Part shown: piece by piece, positions 5,832-6,792 of the stretch | How the letters are laid out: every line of letters begins with the position of its first letter | Numbering within the stretch: the stretch's first letter is position 1 | Source of the DNA: Bacteroidota bacterium | GTDB lineage: Bacteria > Bacteroidota > Bacteroidia > Chitinophagales > Saprospiraceae | Assembly: GCA_018969455.1 (NCBI GenBank) | Contig: JAGWYI010000233.1 | Coordinates: 1-6,792, forward strand | DNA: 6,792 bases | Reading direction: 5' to 3' | The notes under the pieces: model-generated | The model's database searches: none | What the model saw: the letters and a program-made list of their open reading frames with translations, nothing else | Told to the model about the DNA's origin: nothing | Program-made: the position numbers and the translations under genes

Positions 5832-6239
5832 TTATTTCAACTTCACCATGCATCGAACCATGTCGCGGGTAATGTACCATTCAAGGCAATAACCCGCCGG
5901 ATCAAGTTCGGGATGTTTCAATAAGTCTTCAAAACACTGGCTGATAGCCATCGGATGTTGCATGTAATCGGATATATCCTGCCCAACGTAGCGCCCTTTG
6001 CTTAGAACAAAAGACTCCAAGCCCGGTTTTTGTCCATCTTCTCCCGGAACAAGTTCGGCAGCAGCCCAATACAGGATCGTATCAGCGGGCCCTCCCTGAG
6101 AAATCCCGTAATAATTCAGCATGGTTTCTGCTGAAAAATGCTGGTGCAGGCTTTGGTGGGCAGCCATAACCCCTTCCGGGAAAGCGGTCGCCGCGACCCG
6201 CACTACGGGAATATCGCGGTCAATATGAAATACTTGCAT
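5832..6239 (-). CDS. Small GyrI-like / effector-binding-domain candidate
   Basis: The product has 135 residues, no signal peptide and no membrane segment, so it should be cytoplasmic. The second half reads FVLSKGRYVGQDISDYMQHP, then AISQCFEDLLKHPELDPAGY, then CLEWYITRDMVRCMVKL. This order of a 'kG.Y' strand, a helix, 'p..dp.Gyc.E.Y' and a final hydrophobic strand resembles the GyrI-like small-molecule-binding domain (also found as the effector domain of AraC- and MerR-type regulators). No DNA-binding helix-turn-helix is present, so it would be a stand-alone binding domain. The ATG at 6239 lies 10 nt after the stop of the SRPBCC gene on the same strand, so the two are probably one transcript with related roles. 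The fold assignment is by pattern only, and the ligand is unknown. Confidence 0.55.
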   Translation of the reverse strand: MQVFHIDRDIPVVRVAATAFPEGVMAAHQSLHQHFSAETMLNYYGISQGGPADTILYWAAAELVPGEDGQKPGLESFVLSKGRYVGQDISDYMQHPMAISQCFEDLLKHPELDPAGYCLEWYITRDMVRCMVKLK

Positions 6240-6249
6240 CGGCCGGGTT

Positions 6250-6792
6250 TTAGTGTGTCTCCACGTATTTTTTGAAGTTGTTCAGAATGGATTGCCAGCC
6301 GAATTGTTGCATTTCCACCGGATTTTCGTTTTCTGCTTCGAAAATTTCCCGAATATGGGTGGTTTCGCCATTTGTGGTAAAGTCTATTTCAACTTTTCGA
6401 CCGTCTCCCATGGTGTAGGCAATGTGTTTCAGGGGCTCCAGGGCCGTGTAAGTACCGAAAAAGTCAAAACCCATGCTGCCATCTTTTGCTTCCATGCGGC
6501 TGTTGAACATACCGCCTACACGAAAATCGTTGGTAGCAGAGGGCGTGTGCCAATCGTCAGAGGCGCTGTTCCATTGCATCAAGTGCTCCGGATTGGTCCA
6601 CATTTCCCATACTTTTTCCATTGGCGCGATTATCTCGGCAGAAACAGTCACTTTAGGAACCCCGGTTTCTCCTTCAAAAGCCGCTTTCAAGCCTGCAATG
6701 TCAATTTTTTTCATTTGCATCATGGCCTGCATGGCGCGGCCTGCTTTTAAAGGATCTGAATCGCTGATGTATTGCATGAGTTGTACCGGCAC
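6250..6792 (-). CDS. VOC/PhnB-tail plus AHSA1-type SRPBCC protein, N-terminus beyond the window
   Basis: 180 residues are visible; the frame is open at the right edge, so the first codon seen (GTG, Val) is probably internal. Residues 1-41 (VPVQLMQYISDSDPLKAG, then AMQAMMQMKKIDIAGLKAAF) match the C-terminal tail of PhnB-like VOC proteins, which end '.VP..L...l.dpDpeka.RvmqAMl.MkKiDia.L..A'. Residues 46-180 form a complete AHSA1-type SRPBCC domain: VTVSAEIIAPMEKVWEMWTN, PEHLMQW (68-74), DFRVGG (89-94), FFGTYTALEP (111-120) and the C-terminal helix GWQSILNNFKKYVETH. SRPBCC proteins have a deep hydrophobic ligand cavity; VOC proteins use a metal-dependent or ligand-binding paired beta-alpha-beta fold. 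The joining suggests one polypeptide with two small-molecule-binding domains. Substrate is unknown. It precedes the gene at 5832-6239 in the same transcript. Confidence 0.75.
   Translation of the reverse strand: MPVQLMQYISDSDPLKAGRAMQAMMQMKKIDIAGLKAAFEGETGVPKVTVSAEIIAPMEKVWEMWTNPEHLMQWNSASDDWHTPSATNDFRVGGMFNSRMEAKDGSMGFDFFGTYTALEPLKHIAYTMGDGRKVEIDFTTNGETTHIREIFEAENENPVEMQQFGWQSILNNFKKYVETH

Noticed and set aside
6253..6750. 165-codon rightward open frame at the right end
   Set aside because: Antisense to the well-supported SRPBCC domain, which has clear family motifs.

Overview
The window looks like a chromosomal segment of a Bacteroidota bacterium, probably Saprospiria-like, of roughly 50% GC. 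The evidence is threefold: two perfect copies of the Bacteroidota -7 promoter element TAnnTTTG, start codons without a recognisable Shine-Dalgarno sequence, and protein families common in that phylum (Asp-box/VPS10-like secreted proteins, LolA-like lipoprotein-sorting proteins, AHSA1/SRPBCC proteins). The phylum is inferred from these traits, not from a database search.

Layout. The left edge holds the first 46 codons of a leftward exported protein, probably an alpha/beta-hydrolase (1-140). A 341-bp divergent intergenic region follows (141-481), with a Bacteroidota-type promoter, an AACACCGAA/AATTTCGAA repeat cluster and a perfect 20-bp palindrome. Next is a rightward DUF481-like outer-membrane beta-barrel protein (482-1243). 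Between 1244 and 1759 lie an imperfect hairpin, a decayed leftward galT pseudogene (1291-1552) carrying a perfect 22-bp GC-rich palindrome at its frameshift, and a good promoter for the next gene. That gene is a rightward exported LolA-like protein (1760-2488), closed by a strong intrinsic terminator. A 1051-residue exported Asp-box (sortilin/VPS10-type) repeat protein follows (2589-5744), ending near a 16-bp perfect inverted repeat. The right edge holds a leftward two-gene unit: an open-ended protein joining a VOC/PhnB-type C-terminal tail to an AHSA1-type SRPBCC domain (6250-6792), then a small GyrI-like effector-binding candidate 10 nt downstream (5832-6239).

How the genes work together. 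Four of the six protein genes encode proteins with a signal peptide, so most of the segment concerns the cell envelope or periplasm. Terminators, palindromes and strand changes split it into separate units rather than one pathway. I see no CRISPR array, tRNA, rRNA, transposase or phage gene. The most informative unannotated element is the galT remnant: its internal deletion removed the catalytic His-Pro-His region and joined the middle of the protein directly to its C-terminus.
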